Of a stretch of 64,000 bases of DNA, positions 51,579 to 59,411 are shown in pieces (position 1 is the first letter of the stretch; each line of letters opens with the position of its first letter). This DNA is from Pandoraea iniqua. GTDB taxonomy: Bacteria; Pseudomonadota; Gammaproteobacteria; Burkholderiales; Burkholderiaceae. The stretch is from contig NZ_CABPSF010000007.1 in NCBI RefSeq assembly GCF_902459685.1, positions 124,001 through 188,000 of the forward strand, given 5' to 3'. The notes under the pieces are model-generated. The model had not been told where the DNA came from and made no database searches. It saw only the letters and a list, made by a program, of their open reading frames with translations. Made by a program: the position numbers and the translations under genes.

Positions 51579-52010
51579 ATGTTCAAGCGAATTCTCCCGA
51601 TGGTGGTGCTGGCTGCACTGGCCGCAACCACTTCCCTGACGGCCACGGCCGGTGATATGAACAATGCCCTCGGCGGTGCGCTGGGCGGCGTGGCCGGTGC
51701 GGCGGTGGGCGGTGCGCTCGGCGGCAGCACGGGCGCCGTCGTGGGTGGCGCGGTCGGCGGTGGCGCCGGTGGTGCGATCACGTCGAACCGTCGCGAACGC
51801 ACGGGCGCCATTCTGGGCGGTGCATTGGGCGGCGGTGCCGGCACGGCAGCCGGCAATGCGATGGGCGGCCAGTCCGGCGGCCTGATCGGCGCAGCGCTGG
51901 GCGGCGGCGCCGGTGCGGCACTCGGCGGCAACATGTCGCGCTCGAACTCCTACGACGACGACTATCGCCACGGCAAGCGCCGCGGCCATCGCAAACACCA
52001 TCATCATTGA
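51579..52010 (+). CDS. Glycine-zipper envelope protein
   Basis: The 143-aa product has a signal peptide (about 1-25, VVLAALAATTSLTATAG). The rest is almost wholly Gly/Ala repeats of the pattern GG-A-x-GG-x-A-G-x-A-x-GG, typical of the glycine-zipper (YMGG-like) proteins of the outer membrane or periplasm. Two membrane-spanning glycine-zipper runs (about 29-66 and 75-115) flank a polar turn (TSNRRERTG). It ends in a charged tail with four His. Such proteins may pack against the outer membrane, but no function is established. An independent promoter is likely as 134 bases separate it from the LysR gene. Confidence 0.8.
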   Translation: MFKRILPMVVLAALAATTSLTATAGDMNNALGGALGGVAGAAVGGALGGSTGAVVGGAVGGGAGGAITSNRRERTGAILGGALGGGAGTAAGNAMGGQSGGLIGAALGGGAGAALGGNMSRSNSYDDDYRHGKRRGHRKHHHH

Positions 52011-52047
52011 TCGATGCGGATGCCGGTGATATCGGCCGGTAGATGAC

Positions 52048-52082
52048 AAAAAGCCCTGCGAGCGGATCGCAGGGCTTTTTTG
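52048..52082. terminator. Bidirectional terminator
   Basis: GCCCTGCGA pairs perfectly with TCGCAGGGC over a 5-nt loop. An A5 run precedes the stem and a T7 run follows it, so it can terminate the glycine-zipper gene (+) and the LldD-like gene (-). Confidence 0.88.
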
Positions 52083-52117
52083 TTGGTGCGCGCCAACGTC
52101 GTACCAGCAATCTCCCC

Positions 52118-53305
52118 TTACGCCCTGCCCGGCTCCGGGAGATACGGGCCGAGGCCCGTCGGGTAGCTGCCCGGCAGGAGCATCGAGGGGTCGAGACGGT
52201 CGACGGTCGTGCGGCCTGTCAGTGCCATCGTCACGTCCATTTCCTTCGCCATCACTTCCAGTGCACGGCGCACGCCGGCTTCGCCCATCGCCCCGAGTCC
52301 ATACAGGAACGGACGGCCGATCAGGGTGCCCTTCGCGCCCAACGCCACCGCCTTGATGACGTCCTGCCCCGAGCGAATGCCGCCGTCGAGCCAGACCTCC
52401 GTGTCGCGCCCCACCGCCGCGACGATGTCGGGCAACGCGCGAATCGTCGACATCGTGCCGTCCAACTGACGCCCGCCATGATTGCTCACGACGATGGCGT
52501 CCGCACCAGTGTCGCGTGCCGCACGCGCATCTTCGGGATCGAGCACGCCCTTCAAGATCAACTTGCCGCCCCAGCGCTTCTTGATCCACTCGACGTCGTC
52601 CCACGACAAACACGGGTCGAACTGCGCCGCCGACCATGCCGCCAGCGAGCCGATGTCGTCAACACCCTTCGCATGGCCGACGATGTTGCCGAACGTCCGG
52701 CGCTTGGTCCCCAACATGCCCATGCACCAACGCGGCTTGGTCATCATGTTCATGATGTTCGGCAACGTGAGCTTGGGCGGCGCCGACAGCCCGTTCTTGA
52801 TGTCGCGATGGCGCTGCCCGCTGATCTGCAAATCCATCGTCACCATCAGCGCGGAACACCCCGCCGCCTTCGCGCGGTCGATCAGGCGCTCGATGAAGTC
52901 GCGATCGCGCATCACGTACAACTGAAACCAGAACGGCGCCTTGGTATGCGCCGCAACATCTTCGATCGAACAGATCGACACCGTCGAGAGCGTGAACGGC
53001 ACCCCGAACGCCTCGGCGGCACGCGCTGCCAGAATCTCGCCGTCGGCATGCTGCATGCCCGTCATGCCGGTCGGGGCCAGCGCCACGGGCATGGCCACGT
53101 CGGTGCCCAGCATCGTCGTGCGCGTGCTGCGGTGCTCGATGTTGACCGCCACCCGCTGGCGAAAACCGATTGCGCTGAAGTCTTCCGCGTTGGCGCGGTA
53201 GGTCGACTCGGTCCACGAACCCGAATCGACATACTCGTAGAACATGCGCGGTACGCGCCGCTGCGCGAGAACCCGCAAGTCCTCGATGGTGGTGATCACT
53301 GCCAT
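52118..53305 (-). CDS. lldD: FMN-dependent alpha-hydroxy-acid dehydrogenase, L-lactate dehydrogenase type
   Basis: The 395-aa protein belongs to the FMN-dependent alpha-hydroxy-acid oxidising family, most like LldD. It oxidises L-lactate to pyruvate and passes electrons to the respiratory chain. Features are YEYVDSGSWTE (about 23), PVALAPTGMTGMQHADGE, FWFQLYVMRDRDF, LILKGVLDPEDA (about 255), the catalytic-His loop VVSNHGGRQLDGT, and WLDGGIRSGQDVIKAVALGAKGTLIGRPFLYGLGA. The start at ATG 53305 fits family N termini. An Lrp/AsnC-type regulator lies upstream on the same strand and may control it. Mandelate or glycolate-type substrates cannot be ruled out. Confidence 0.8.
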   Translation of the reverse strand: MAVITTIEDLRVLAQRRVPRMFYEYVDSGSWTESTYRANAEDFSAIGFRQRVAVNIEHRSTRTTMLGTDVAMPVALAPTGMTGMQHADGEILAARAAEAFGVPFTLSTVSICSIEDVAAHTKAPFWFQLYVMRDRDFIERLIDRAKAAGCSALMVTMDLQISGQRHRDIKNGLSAPPKLTLPNIMNMMTKPRWCMGMLGTKRRTFGNIVGHAKGVDDIGSLAAWSAAQFDPCLSWDDVEWIKKRWGGKLILKGVLDPEDARAARDTGADAIVVSNHGGRQLDGTMSTIRALPDIVAAVGRDTEVWLDGGIRSGQDVIKAVALGAKGTLIGRPFLYGLGAMGEAGVRRALEVMAKEMDVTMALTGRTTVDRLDPSMLLPGSYPTGLGPYLPEPGRA

Positions 53306-53451
53306 GCTGCGTCTCTTTGGTTTTTGATAGTGCCGATTCAAAGACCGGCATCGGTTGTCGGTAATTCGACTCAATTCAAATCAACTCGCGATGATATTCG
53401 ACGAGTGATACAACGAGCCTCTTCCGCTTGAAAAACCTGTATCACCGATTG

Positions 53452-53496
53452 ATAATCGACTGAGAATCACCTGAGAAGCGACTGAAAATCGATTAT
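53452..53496. promoter_or_regulatory. Phased repeats upstream of the LldD-like gene
   Basis: ATAATCGA (53452-53459) and TCGATTAT (53489-53496) form a perfect inverted repeat. Inside it, CGACTGAGAATC and CGACTGAAAATC start 21 bases apart, two helical turns, as expected for a multi-site Lrp/AsnC target. Confidence 0.5.
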
Positions 53497-53532
53497 TGCG
53501 AGAATTACAGGTAGTTAATATCTTCTATTGTT

Positions 53533-54006
53533 TTATTTCTGCTTGACGAGATCGACAAGCGACTGCGTGTGCTTGATTGTCTTGAGCACGATGTTCGATT
53601 GAATCGACATGACAGCCGGCGCTCGGTATAGCTCATTGACGATGAAGTCGGAGTAATGCGCGAGGTTGCGGGCTCTTACCGTCAAGATGTAATTGGCTGA
53701 TCCGGTGACAATTCGTGCAGTCACGACTTCAGGCCAGTTCTGCACGCACGCCAGAAACTTTTCATGCCATTGATCGACGTCCGGACGCAATGTGATTTGC
53801 ACTAGCGCTTCGAACTCCAGACCGATATGCTGTGCGTCCACGATACAGCGGTATCCGGAAATCACACCCCGGTCTTCAAGTAATTTGACCCGGCGCAGGC
53901 AGGCTGAAGGCGATAAACCGACAGCATCGGCCAGCTCCTGGTTCGAGATACGGCCATTGAGTTCCAGATGGCGCAGGATGCGCAGATCGGCAAGGTCAAG
54001 GTTCAT
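53533..54006 (-). CDS. Lrp/AsnC-family transcriptional regulator
   Basis: The 157-aa protein has the family layout: an N-terminal helix-turn-helix (about 1-60: DLRILRHLELNGRISNQELADAVGLSPSACLRRVKLLEDRGVISGY) and a C-terminal ligand-sensing RAM domain (about 65-150: VTARIVTGSANYILTVRARNLAHYSDFI). Such proteins respond to amino acids and often act at neighbouring genes. It is upstream of the LldD-like gene (-) and divergent from a porin gene (+), so either could be a target. Confidence 0.92.
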   Translation of the reverse strand: MNLDLADLRILRHLELNGRISNQELADAVGLSPSACLRRVKLLEDRGVISGYRCIVDAQHIGLEFEALVQITLRPDVDQWHEKFLACVQNWPEVVTARIVTGSANYILTVRARNLAHYSDFIVNELYRAPAVMSIQSNIVLKTIKHTQSLVDLVKQK

Positions 54007-54317
54007 TGGCAGAATCCATCAAGTTTTCCGGGATTTTGGCAGATCCTTCGACGTCCCGCCAGTTGCTCGGCATAAATAGCAAGCAAATTCAAATTTTGCA
54101 TTGATATGATAGCCCTCGGCTTTCAGCCGGGAGGCTGCATTGTTTGCGCCGGACATCGGGGGATTGCTCGCGTTGCGCAACCACCCAAGGCACCAAAAGT
54201 GCAGTTCCGGTTGTCGCCGTTGTCGTGCCAAAAAGAGTCCGCCGTCTCCTATATCGGAAGGAGAAGCGGGCCAGTTTCGACAATTAGCTGATGTCTACAA
54301 GACTAAAAAGGAGACCC
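54007..54317. other. Divergent intergenic region of the Lrp regulator and porin
   Basis: This 311-base gap has no gene. An A+T-rich stretch at about 54065-54110 probably holds the promoters. A GC-rich hairpin (CTCGGCTTTCAGCCGGGAG, about 54115-54133) follows and could lie in the porin leader. Confidence 0.5.
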
Positions 54318-55406
54318 ATGAAGTCTGCAATTCCGGCCAGCCTGGCCATTGTGACGGCCGCCTGCGGCCTGGCTTTCAGCACTACCGCCGCCGCCCAAAG
54401 CTCGGTCACCCTCTACGGGATCGTCGACCAGAGCGTTCGCTACCAGACCAACGCCAATGCCAATAACGATGCCCTCTGGCAAGTGACCAACGGCGCCGTG
54501 ACCAACAGCCGTTTCGGCTTCAAAGGCACGGAAGACCTCGGTGGCGGCCTCAAGGCGATCTTCCAGTTGGAATCGGGTATCAACCCGCAGAACGGCACGC
54601 TCGCCAACGGCCCGCGCCTGTTCGATCGTTATGCCTTCGTCGGCCTGCAAAACCAGTACGGCACCATCAAGATCGGCCGTCAGGCCACCGAGGCGTTCAA
54701 CGTCTATGGTGACTTCGACCCGCTCACGATCGGCAACTACGCCAACAACTCGTGGATGTACAACATCACGCGCGGCCGCGTCGACAATGCCGTCAGCTAC
54801 GCCGGTACGTTCGGGGGTCTGTCGGTCGGTGCGACCTACGGCTTCGGCAACACAGCCGGCACGATGGCCGCCAGCAATTACTGGGGTGCGCGTGCCGCCT
54901 ACGCGATGGGCCCATTCCAGCTCGCCGGCGTGTATCAGCAAGCCCGCGACGCAAGCAAGCGCGTGCAGCAGATGTGGGGCTTGGGCGGTATCTACAGCGT
55001 CTCGATTGCCAAGGTGTTCGTCGGCTACATGGGTGGTCGCGACCGCAGCGGCTGGCTCGACGGTACGCTCAACGATCCGTCGCAAACCGTCGCCACGGGC
55101 AACCTGAACGACAACCCGCGCAAGGACATGACGTTCTATCTCGGCACGACCATTCAGGCCATGCCGAACCTCGCGATCACGGGCGCCGCCTACTTCGACG
55201 ACATCAAGAACATCAACGCGCAGGCAGGCGATGCCGGTTCGGGCCGTCGTTACACGTACGTGCTGCTCGCCGAGTACGCGCTGTCCAAACGCACGCAGGT
55301 CTACGGCACGGTCGATTACAACAAGGTCAGCGGCGCCGCACGCGTCGAACTGCCGGGTAACTCGACGCAAGTGGGCGTGGGCACAGGTATTCGCCACATC
55401 TTCTGA
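54318..55406 (+). CDS. Outer-membrane trimeric porin (Burkholderia type)
   Basis: The 362-aa protein is a 16-strand porin of the betaproteobacterial general type. The signal peptide ends at AAAQ (about 27) and the mature protein begins SSVTLYGIVDQSVRY, the hallmark start. The loop and strand motifs GFKGTEDLGGGLKAIFQLESG, DRYAFVGLQNQYGTIKIGRQ and the C-terminal GVGTGIRHIF, ending in Phe, are diagnostic. It forms a trimeric channel for small hydrophilic solutes. AAGGAG nine bases before ATG 54318 fixes the start. Flanked by an Lrp regulator and an amino-acid permease, it may admit amino acids or small acids. Confidence 0.93.
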   Translation: MKSAIPASLAIVTAACGLAFSTTAAAQSSVTLYGIVDQSVRYQTNANANNDALWQVTNGAVTNSRFGFKGTEDLGGGLKAIFQLESGINPQNGTLANGPRLFDRYAFVGLQNQYGTIKIGRQATEAFNVYGDFDPLTIGNYANNSWMYNITRGRVDNAVSYAGTFGGLSVGATYGFGNTAGTMAASNYWGARAAYAMGPFQLAGVYQQARDASKRVQQMWGLGGIYSVSIAKVFVGYMGGRDRSGWLDGTLNDPSQTVATGNLNDNPRKDMTFYLGTTIQAMPNLAITGAAYFDDIKNINAQAGDAGSGRRYTYVLLAEYALSKRTQVYGTVDYNKVSGAARVELPGNSTQVGVGTGIRHIF

Positions 55407-55474
55407 TGTCGCCTTACCTGCACCAGCCGTACCAGCCGCGCTGGTCTTAGTTCCATCGTTTGCAGTGGTTTGAC

Positions 55475-55498
55475 CCGCCCCGGCTTCGGCCGGGGCGG
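55475..55498 (+). terminator. Hairpin after the porin gene
   Basis: CCGCCCCGG pairs with CCGGGGCGG over a 6-nt loop. A short T-run follows only some distance later, so termination strength is uncertain. Confidence 0.55.
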
Positions 55499-55620
55499 TG
55501 GGGTCCGGTCGCGCCGTTTTTGAGTTGCGTTCGTCAGTCAGGCGCGAACGGGCAATAACAAGCAATGCGGTTTTCATGCGGGTGCCGCCCTGATGCCGAC
55601 GGCGCCCCAAGAGGTGTGCC

Positions 55621-57069
55621 ATGTCGCGTTCTCCCCTGCCCCCGTCTCCCCGTAACTTCTCTCACATCACGCGCCGCGAACAAGGTTTGCGACGCTCGCT
55701 CACCGCCAGCCAGATGGCCATGATCGCCATCGGTGGCGCCATCGGCACCGGGCTCTTCCTCGGCAGCGGCTTCGCCATCGGCTTTGCGGGCCCAAGCGTG
55801 CTGCTCTCCTACGGTATTGGCGCGCTCATCGCGCTGATGCTCATGGGCTGCCTGGCCGAGATGACCGTCGCGCATCCGACGTCCGGCTCGTTCGGCGCGT
55901 ATGCCGAGCACTACATCGGGCCGTGGGCCGGATTTCTCGTTCGCTACGCGTACTGGTCGTGCATCGTGCTCGCCGTCGGCACAGAAGTGAGCGCCATCGC
56001 CGTGTACATGAAGTACTGGTTCCCGCAGGTGCCGGGCTGGTACTGGGTGGCCGGTTTTTCCGCCGCGCTGGTGCTCGTGAACGCCATGTCGGTGAACCTG
56101 TTCGGCGCGATCGAATACGGCTTCTCGCTCATCAAGATTGCGGCCATCGTCGCGTTCATCATGATCGGGGCTTACGTGGTGTTTATCGCGCCGGGCTCGG
56201 TGGTGAACGCCGATCACTCGCCGGCCGGCTTCGCGAACTACACAGCACACGGCGGTTTCTTTCCGAAAGGCCTGTGGGGCATGTGGGTCGCGGTGATCAT
56301 CTCGATCTTCAGCTATCTGTCCATCGAGATGATTGCGGTGGCGGCAGGTGAAGCCGAAAACCCGGAGCGGGCGGTCACGCGCGCGTTCCGCTCGACGGTC
56401 GTGCGTCTCGTGCTGTTTTATCTGCTCACGCTGGCGCTCATGCTCGCCATCGTGCCGTGGACGGCCGCCGGTCACGACGAAAGCCCGTTCGTGAAAGTGA
56501 TGCAGGCCATCAACATTCCGGGCGCGGCAGGGGTCATCAACTTCGTGGTGCTGATTGCCGCGCTCTCGTCGATGAACAGCCAGCTCTACATCACCACGCG
56601 CATGATGTTCTCGCTCTCGCGTGCCGGCTATGCGCCCGCGCGCTTCGGCGAAGTGAACAAGCGCGGTGTGCCGCTCGCCGCACTGATGCTGTCGACGGTG
56701 GGTATCGCGCTCGCCACGCTGGTGAACTTCCTTTACCCCGAGTCGTCGTTCACGTTCATGATGGCGATCTCGATGTTCGGCGCCATGCTCACGTGGATGA
56801 TGATCTTCGTCACGCATTTCTTCTTCCGCCGGGCATGGCAGCGCGGCGATCACCCACGTCTCGCGTTTCGGATGTGGGGCTTTCCGTGGCTCACGCTGCT
56901 GGGTGCGGCGCTCATGGCCGCCGTCATGGTGACCACGCTCTTTACCGGCGTGTTTCGCATGACACTGCTCTTCGGCGTGCCGTTCGTGGCCGTGGTGCTG
57001 CTGGTGTATTTCCTCTGGTATCGCAAGCGCGATGGCGAGGCGCAGGCGCAAGCCGCCACGCAGCCGTGA
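55621..57069 (+). CDS. APC-superfamily amino-acid permease
   Basis: The 482-aa inner-membrane protein has about 12 helices and the signature of the amino-acid transporter family (AroP/GabP/ProY-like). Key features are RSLTASQMAMIAIGGAIGTGLFLGSG (about 21-46, the substrate-binding loop of helix 1), GCLAEMTVAHPTSGSFGAYAE (about 80-100) and SIFSYLSIEMIAVAAGEAENPERAV (about 230-254). It should import an amino acid with protons. AGAGG precedes the ATG. The gene follows the porin by 215 bases and is likely expressed on its own. Confidence 0.88.
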   Translation: MSRSPLPPSPRNFSHITRREQGLRRSLTASQMAMIAIGGAIGTGLFLGSGFAIGFAGPSVLLSYGIGALIALMLMGCLAEMTVAHPTSGSFGAYAEHYIGPWAGFLVRYAYWSCIVLAVGTEVSAIAVYMKYWFPQVPGWYWVAGFSAALVLVNAMSVNLFGAIEYGFSLIKIAAIVAFIMIGAYVVFIAPGSVVNADHSPAGFANYTAHGGFFPKGLWGMWVAVIISIFSYLSIEMIAVAAGEAENPERAVTRAFRSTVVRLVLFYLLTLALMLAIVPWTAAGHDESPFVKVMQAINIPGAAGVINFVVLIAALSSMNSQLYITTRMMFSLSRAGYAPARFGEVNKRGVPLAALMLSTVGIALATLVNFLYPESSFTFMMAISMFGAMLTWMMIFVTHFFFRRAWQRGDHPRLAFRMWGFPWLTLLGAALMAAVMVTTLFTGVFRMTLLFGVPFVAVVLLVYFLWYRKRDGEAQAQAATQP

Positions 57070-57118
57070 TCGCCTGAAGGCTCGGCAAAACGCGCAACAT
57101 GCAGCGTTGAAATGCAGC

Positions 57119-57140
57119 GGGGGCGCCACTTGGCGCCCCC
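57119..57140. terminator. Convergent terminator between permease and TetR gene
   Basis: GGGGGCGCCA pairs with TGGCGCCCCC in the 113-base gap between two convergent genes. The T-tracts are weak. Confidence 0.5.
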
Positions 57141-57182
57141 GTGATGTTTCAGCGTGCGATTTTTGTACCGGGCGGCTTGAGG

Positions 57183-57938
57183 TTACGCATCCGCCTTGTT
57201 ATCGCGGCGCTTTACCAGCAATTCCAGCATGTCGCGCGTCTGCCCGACAATCACGGCGCGAATCCGTCGATTACGCTCGGGATCGTCCCCAGTCCAGCCC
57301 ATCGAGCAATTGACCGAGCGGCCCATCACCCGGAACGCCATCCCCGTGGTGCTGATGCACACGGCACGCATCAACGTGAGTTCGTCGTCCGTCGACGTGC
57401 CGCAAAGGCGCGCCACAATCCCGCCGGTCACCGCCGCGATCCGTCGCGACAGGCGCTCGTGAAACACCTTGAAGCCGGCGTCCGGGCCAAGCCCCGCCTG
57501 TTCGCGCGCCATGAACATGTGCCAGCCGTCGATCTGCGGCACGTCTTCGAGAAAACCTGCCTTGCGGTCCTGCAACGCGCAGAACGCGTCGATCAGGCGA
57601 GCATCGCCCGCGGCCGGATCGGCAATCACCGCCTCGGCCGCGATGACAGCCTCGCCCAGTTGCGTCCACACCACGTCGACGATGTACTCGACGCACGCCG
57701 TGTACACCCCTTCCTTGTTATCGAAGTAGTACTGCAACGCCGGGGCGTTCACGCCGGCCTCGTTGGCGATGTCGCGCGTCGACGCGCCCGCAAAACCGTG
57801 CTCGCCGAAACATTTGATCGCCGCCAGGATGATGCGCGCGCGCGTTTCCTCGCCACGCTGGTACCCCGTGTCGACCGCGTGTCGCGGGCGGGCTGCCGCG
57901 CGTGGTGCGCGTTGTGTCTGCGGTGGTGTCAGTGCCAT
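57183..57938 (-). CDS. TetR-family repressor with DUF1956-type C-terminal domain
   Basis: The 251-aa protein has an N-terminal arm, the TetR helix-turn-helix (about 30-75: RARIILAAIKCFGEHGFAGASTRDIANEAGVNAPALQYYFDNKEGVY) and a C-terminal ligand domain of the DUF1956/CerR type. It is divergent from the EmrA-EmrB-OprM operon with 102 bases between starts. It is the obvious repressor of that efflux operon and of itself. AAGGAG before ATG 57938 supports the start. The inducer is probably a substrate of the pump. Confidence 0.92.
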   Translation of the reverse strand: MALTPPQTQRAPRAAARPRHAVDTGYQRGEETRARIILAAIKCFGEHGFAGASTRDIANEAGVNAPALQYYFDNKEGVYTACVEYIVDVVWTQLGEAVIAAEAVIADPAAGDARLIDAFCALQDRKAGFLEDVPQIDGWHMFMAREQAGLGPDAGFKVFHERLSRRIAAVTGGIVARLCGTSTDDELTLMRAVCISTTGMAFRVMGRSVNCSMGWTGDDPERNRRIRAVIVGQTRDMLELLVKRRDNKADA

Positions 57939-57980
57939 GAATCTCCTTGCTTCCCAAAACTTTCGTCAAAAATATAACAC

Positions 57981-58009
57981 TTGACATAAATCGATCAACT
58001 GGAATAATT
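57981..58009 (+). promoter_or_regulatory. Promoter of the efflux operon
   Basis: A consensus -35, TTGACA (57981-57986), is followed after 16-17 bases by AATAAT/ATAATT (58003-58009), close to a -10. The -10 lies inside the first copy of a direct repeat, so a bound repressor would block it. Confidence 0.6.
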
Positions 58010-58027
58010 CTGCCAATTGGAATAATT
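57996..58027. promoter_or_regulatory. Direct-repeat operator candidate of the TetR regulator
   Basis: CAACTGGAATAATT (57996-58009) and CAATTGGAATAATT (58014-58027) differ in one base and are 18 bases apart. They cover the -10 region of the efflux operon in the TetR-EmrA divergent gap. Confidence 0.6.
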
Positions 58028-58040
58028 TAGGAGTTTTCCG

Positions 58041-59411
58041 ATGTCTACCGCAGCGCAGGCCCGACTCGAAACGTCGGCACAGTCGATCGATACGGCCACG
58101 CGTCAGCCCGAAGAGGCCAAGACAGCGCCCGGCACCGCCGCCCCGTCCGCCGCGCCGGACGGCGCGAATCGCCCCGCCCAGAAAGCCCCCGGCAACCCCC
58201 GTCGTAAAAAGCTCGCCATCGGGGCAGGTGTGCTGGCGTTGATCGCCGCCCTCGGCTGGGGCACCCAATGGTGGTTTGTCGGACGTTTTATCGAATCGAC
58301 CGACGACGCCTATCTGCAAGCCGACAGCATGACCGTCGCCCCGAAAGTCGGCGGCTACGTGACCGAAGTGTTGGTTCGCGACAACGAGACCGTCGCGCTC
58401 GGCCAGCCGCTGGTCAAGCTCGACGGCCGTCAGTATCAGGCCGCTTACGACGAAGCGCAGGCGACGGTCGCGGCCCGCGAGGCCGATGTCGCCCGTGCAC
58501 AGGCCGAACTGGGCCAGCATGCCGCCAACATTGCGCAAACGCGCGCCGAGTTGGAAAGCGCCCGGGCCAACGCCGCGTACTCGGCCGGACAGGTCAAGCG
58601 CTACGCGCCGCTTGTCGCCACCGGCGCAGAAACGGATGAACGGCTCGCCGAGTTGCGCAACGCCAGCACGCGCGCCGACGCGACGCTCAAGAGCAACGAG
58701 GCCAGCGTGGACGCGAGCGTTCGCCAGACCGATACCCTCAACGCTGCGCTCGCGCAGGCCAAAGCGCAGTTGTCGGTGGCGCAGGCCAGCGCGCGCAAGG
58801 CCGAGCTCGATCTCGCCGATACAGTGGTCAAGAGCACGCTGGCCGGCCGCGTGGGAGATCGCGCAGTGCGCGTTGGCCAGTTTGCCCAGCCGGGCACGCG
58901 TTTGCTCACCGTGGTGCCGGTACAGAACGTCTATCTGACGGCGAACTTCAAGGAAACGCAGGTCGGCCACATGCGCCCGGGCCAGCCAGTGACGGTGCAT
59001 GTCGATGCGCTGCCCGGTGAGCCGATTCATGGGGTGGTGGATTCGCTCTCGCCGGGCACGGGCGCGCAGTTCGCGCTGCTGCCGGCGCAGAACGCGACCG
59101 GCAACTTCACGAAGATCGTGCAGCGCGTGCCGGTGCGCATCCGACTGGAAGTGCCCGAGTCGCTGCGCACGGTCTTGCTGCCGGGCCTGTCGGTGACGGC
59201 GGACGTGGACACGCATGGACGCAAGCAAAGCGCCGCCGCCCCCGCCCCGGCACCCGCGAAGGCCGCGCAGGCGGCGTTACCAACGCCGCCGGGTCAGTCG
59301 ATCGCACCGTTGGCGCTGAGCGCACCGCTGAACATCACCGTAGGCCCCGCGACCAACGTCAATGCGCACGCGACGCCGGGGAGCAACAGCACCGGAGTGC
59401 AACGTGGCTGA
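58041..59411 (+). CDS. HlyD/EmrA-family periplasmic adaptor
   Basis: The 456-aa protein is the adaptor of a tripartite efflux system. A cytoplasmic tail (about 1-55, Ala/Pro rich) precedes one membrane helix (about 56-76: LAIGAGVLALIAALGWGTQWWF). The periplasmic part has the split lipoyl domain (TDDAYLQADSMTVAPKVGGYV and STLAGRVGDRAVRVGQFAQPG) flanking an alpha-helical hairpin, and a beta-barrel with VPVRIRLEVPES. The C-terminal 70 residues are low complexity. TTAGGAG eight bases before the ATG fixes the start. It overlaps the next gene by eight bases and should connect EmrB-like and OprM-like proteins. Confidence 0.92.
   Translation: MSTAAQARLETSAQSIDTATRQPEEAKTAPGTAAPSAAPDGANRPAQKAPGNPRRKKLAIGAGVLALIAALGWGTQWWFVGRFIESTDDAYLQADSMTVAPKVGGYVTEVLVRDNETVALGQPLVKLDGRQYQAAYDEAQATVAAREADVARAQAELGQHAANIAQTRAELESARANAAYSAGQVKRYAPLVATGAETDERLAELRNASTRADATLKSNEASVDASVRQTDTLNAALAQAKAQLSVAQASARKAELDLADTVVKSTLAGRVGDRAVRVGQFAQPGTRLLTVVPVQNVYLTANFKETQVGHMRPGQPVTVHVDALPGEPIHGVVDSLSPGTGAQFALLPAQNATGNFTKIVQRVPVRIRLEVPESLRTVLLPGLSVTADVDTHGRKQSAAAPAPAPAKAAQAALPTPPGQSIAPLALSAPLNITVGPATNVNAHATPGSNSTGVQRG

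Noticed and set aside
52048-52082. Small RNA gene at the strong hairpin
   Set aside because: The symmetric stem with A and T runs fits a bidirectional terminator between convergent genes.
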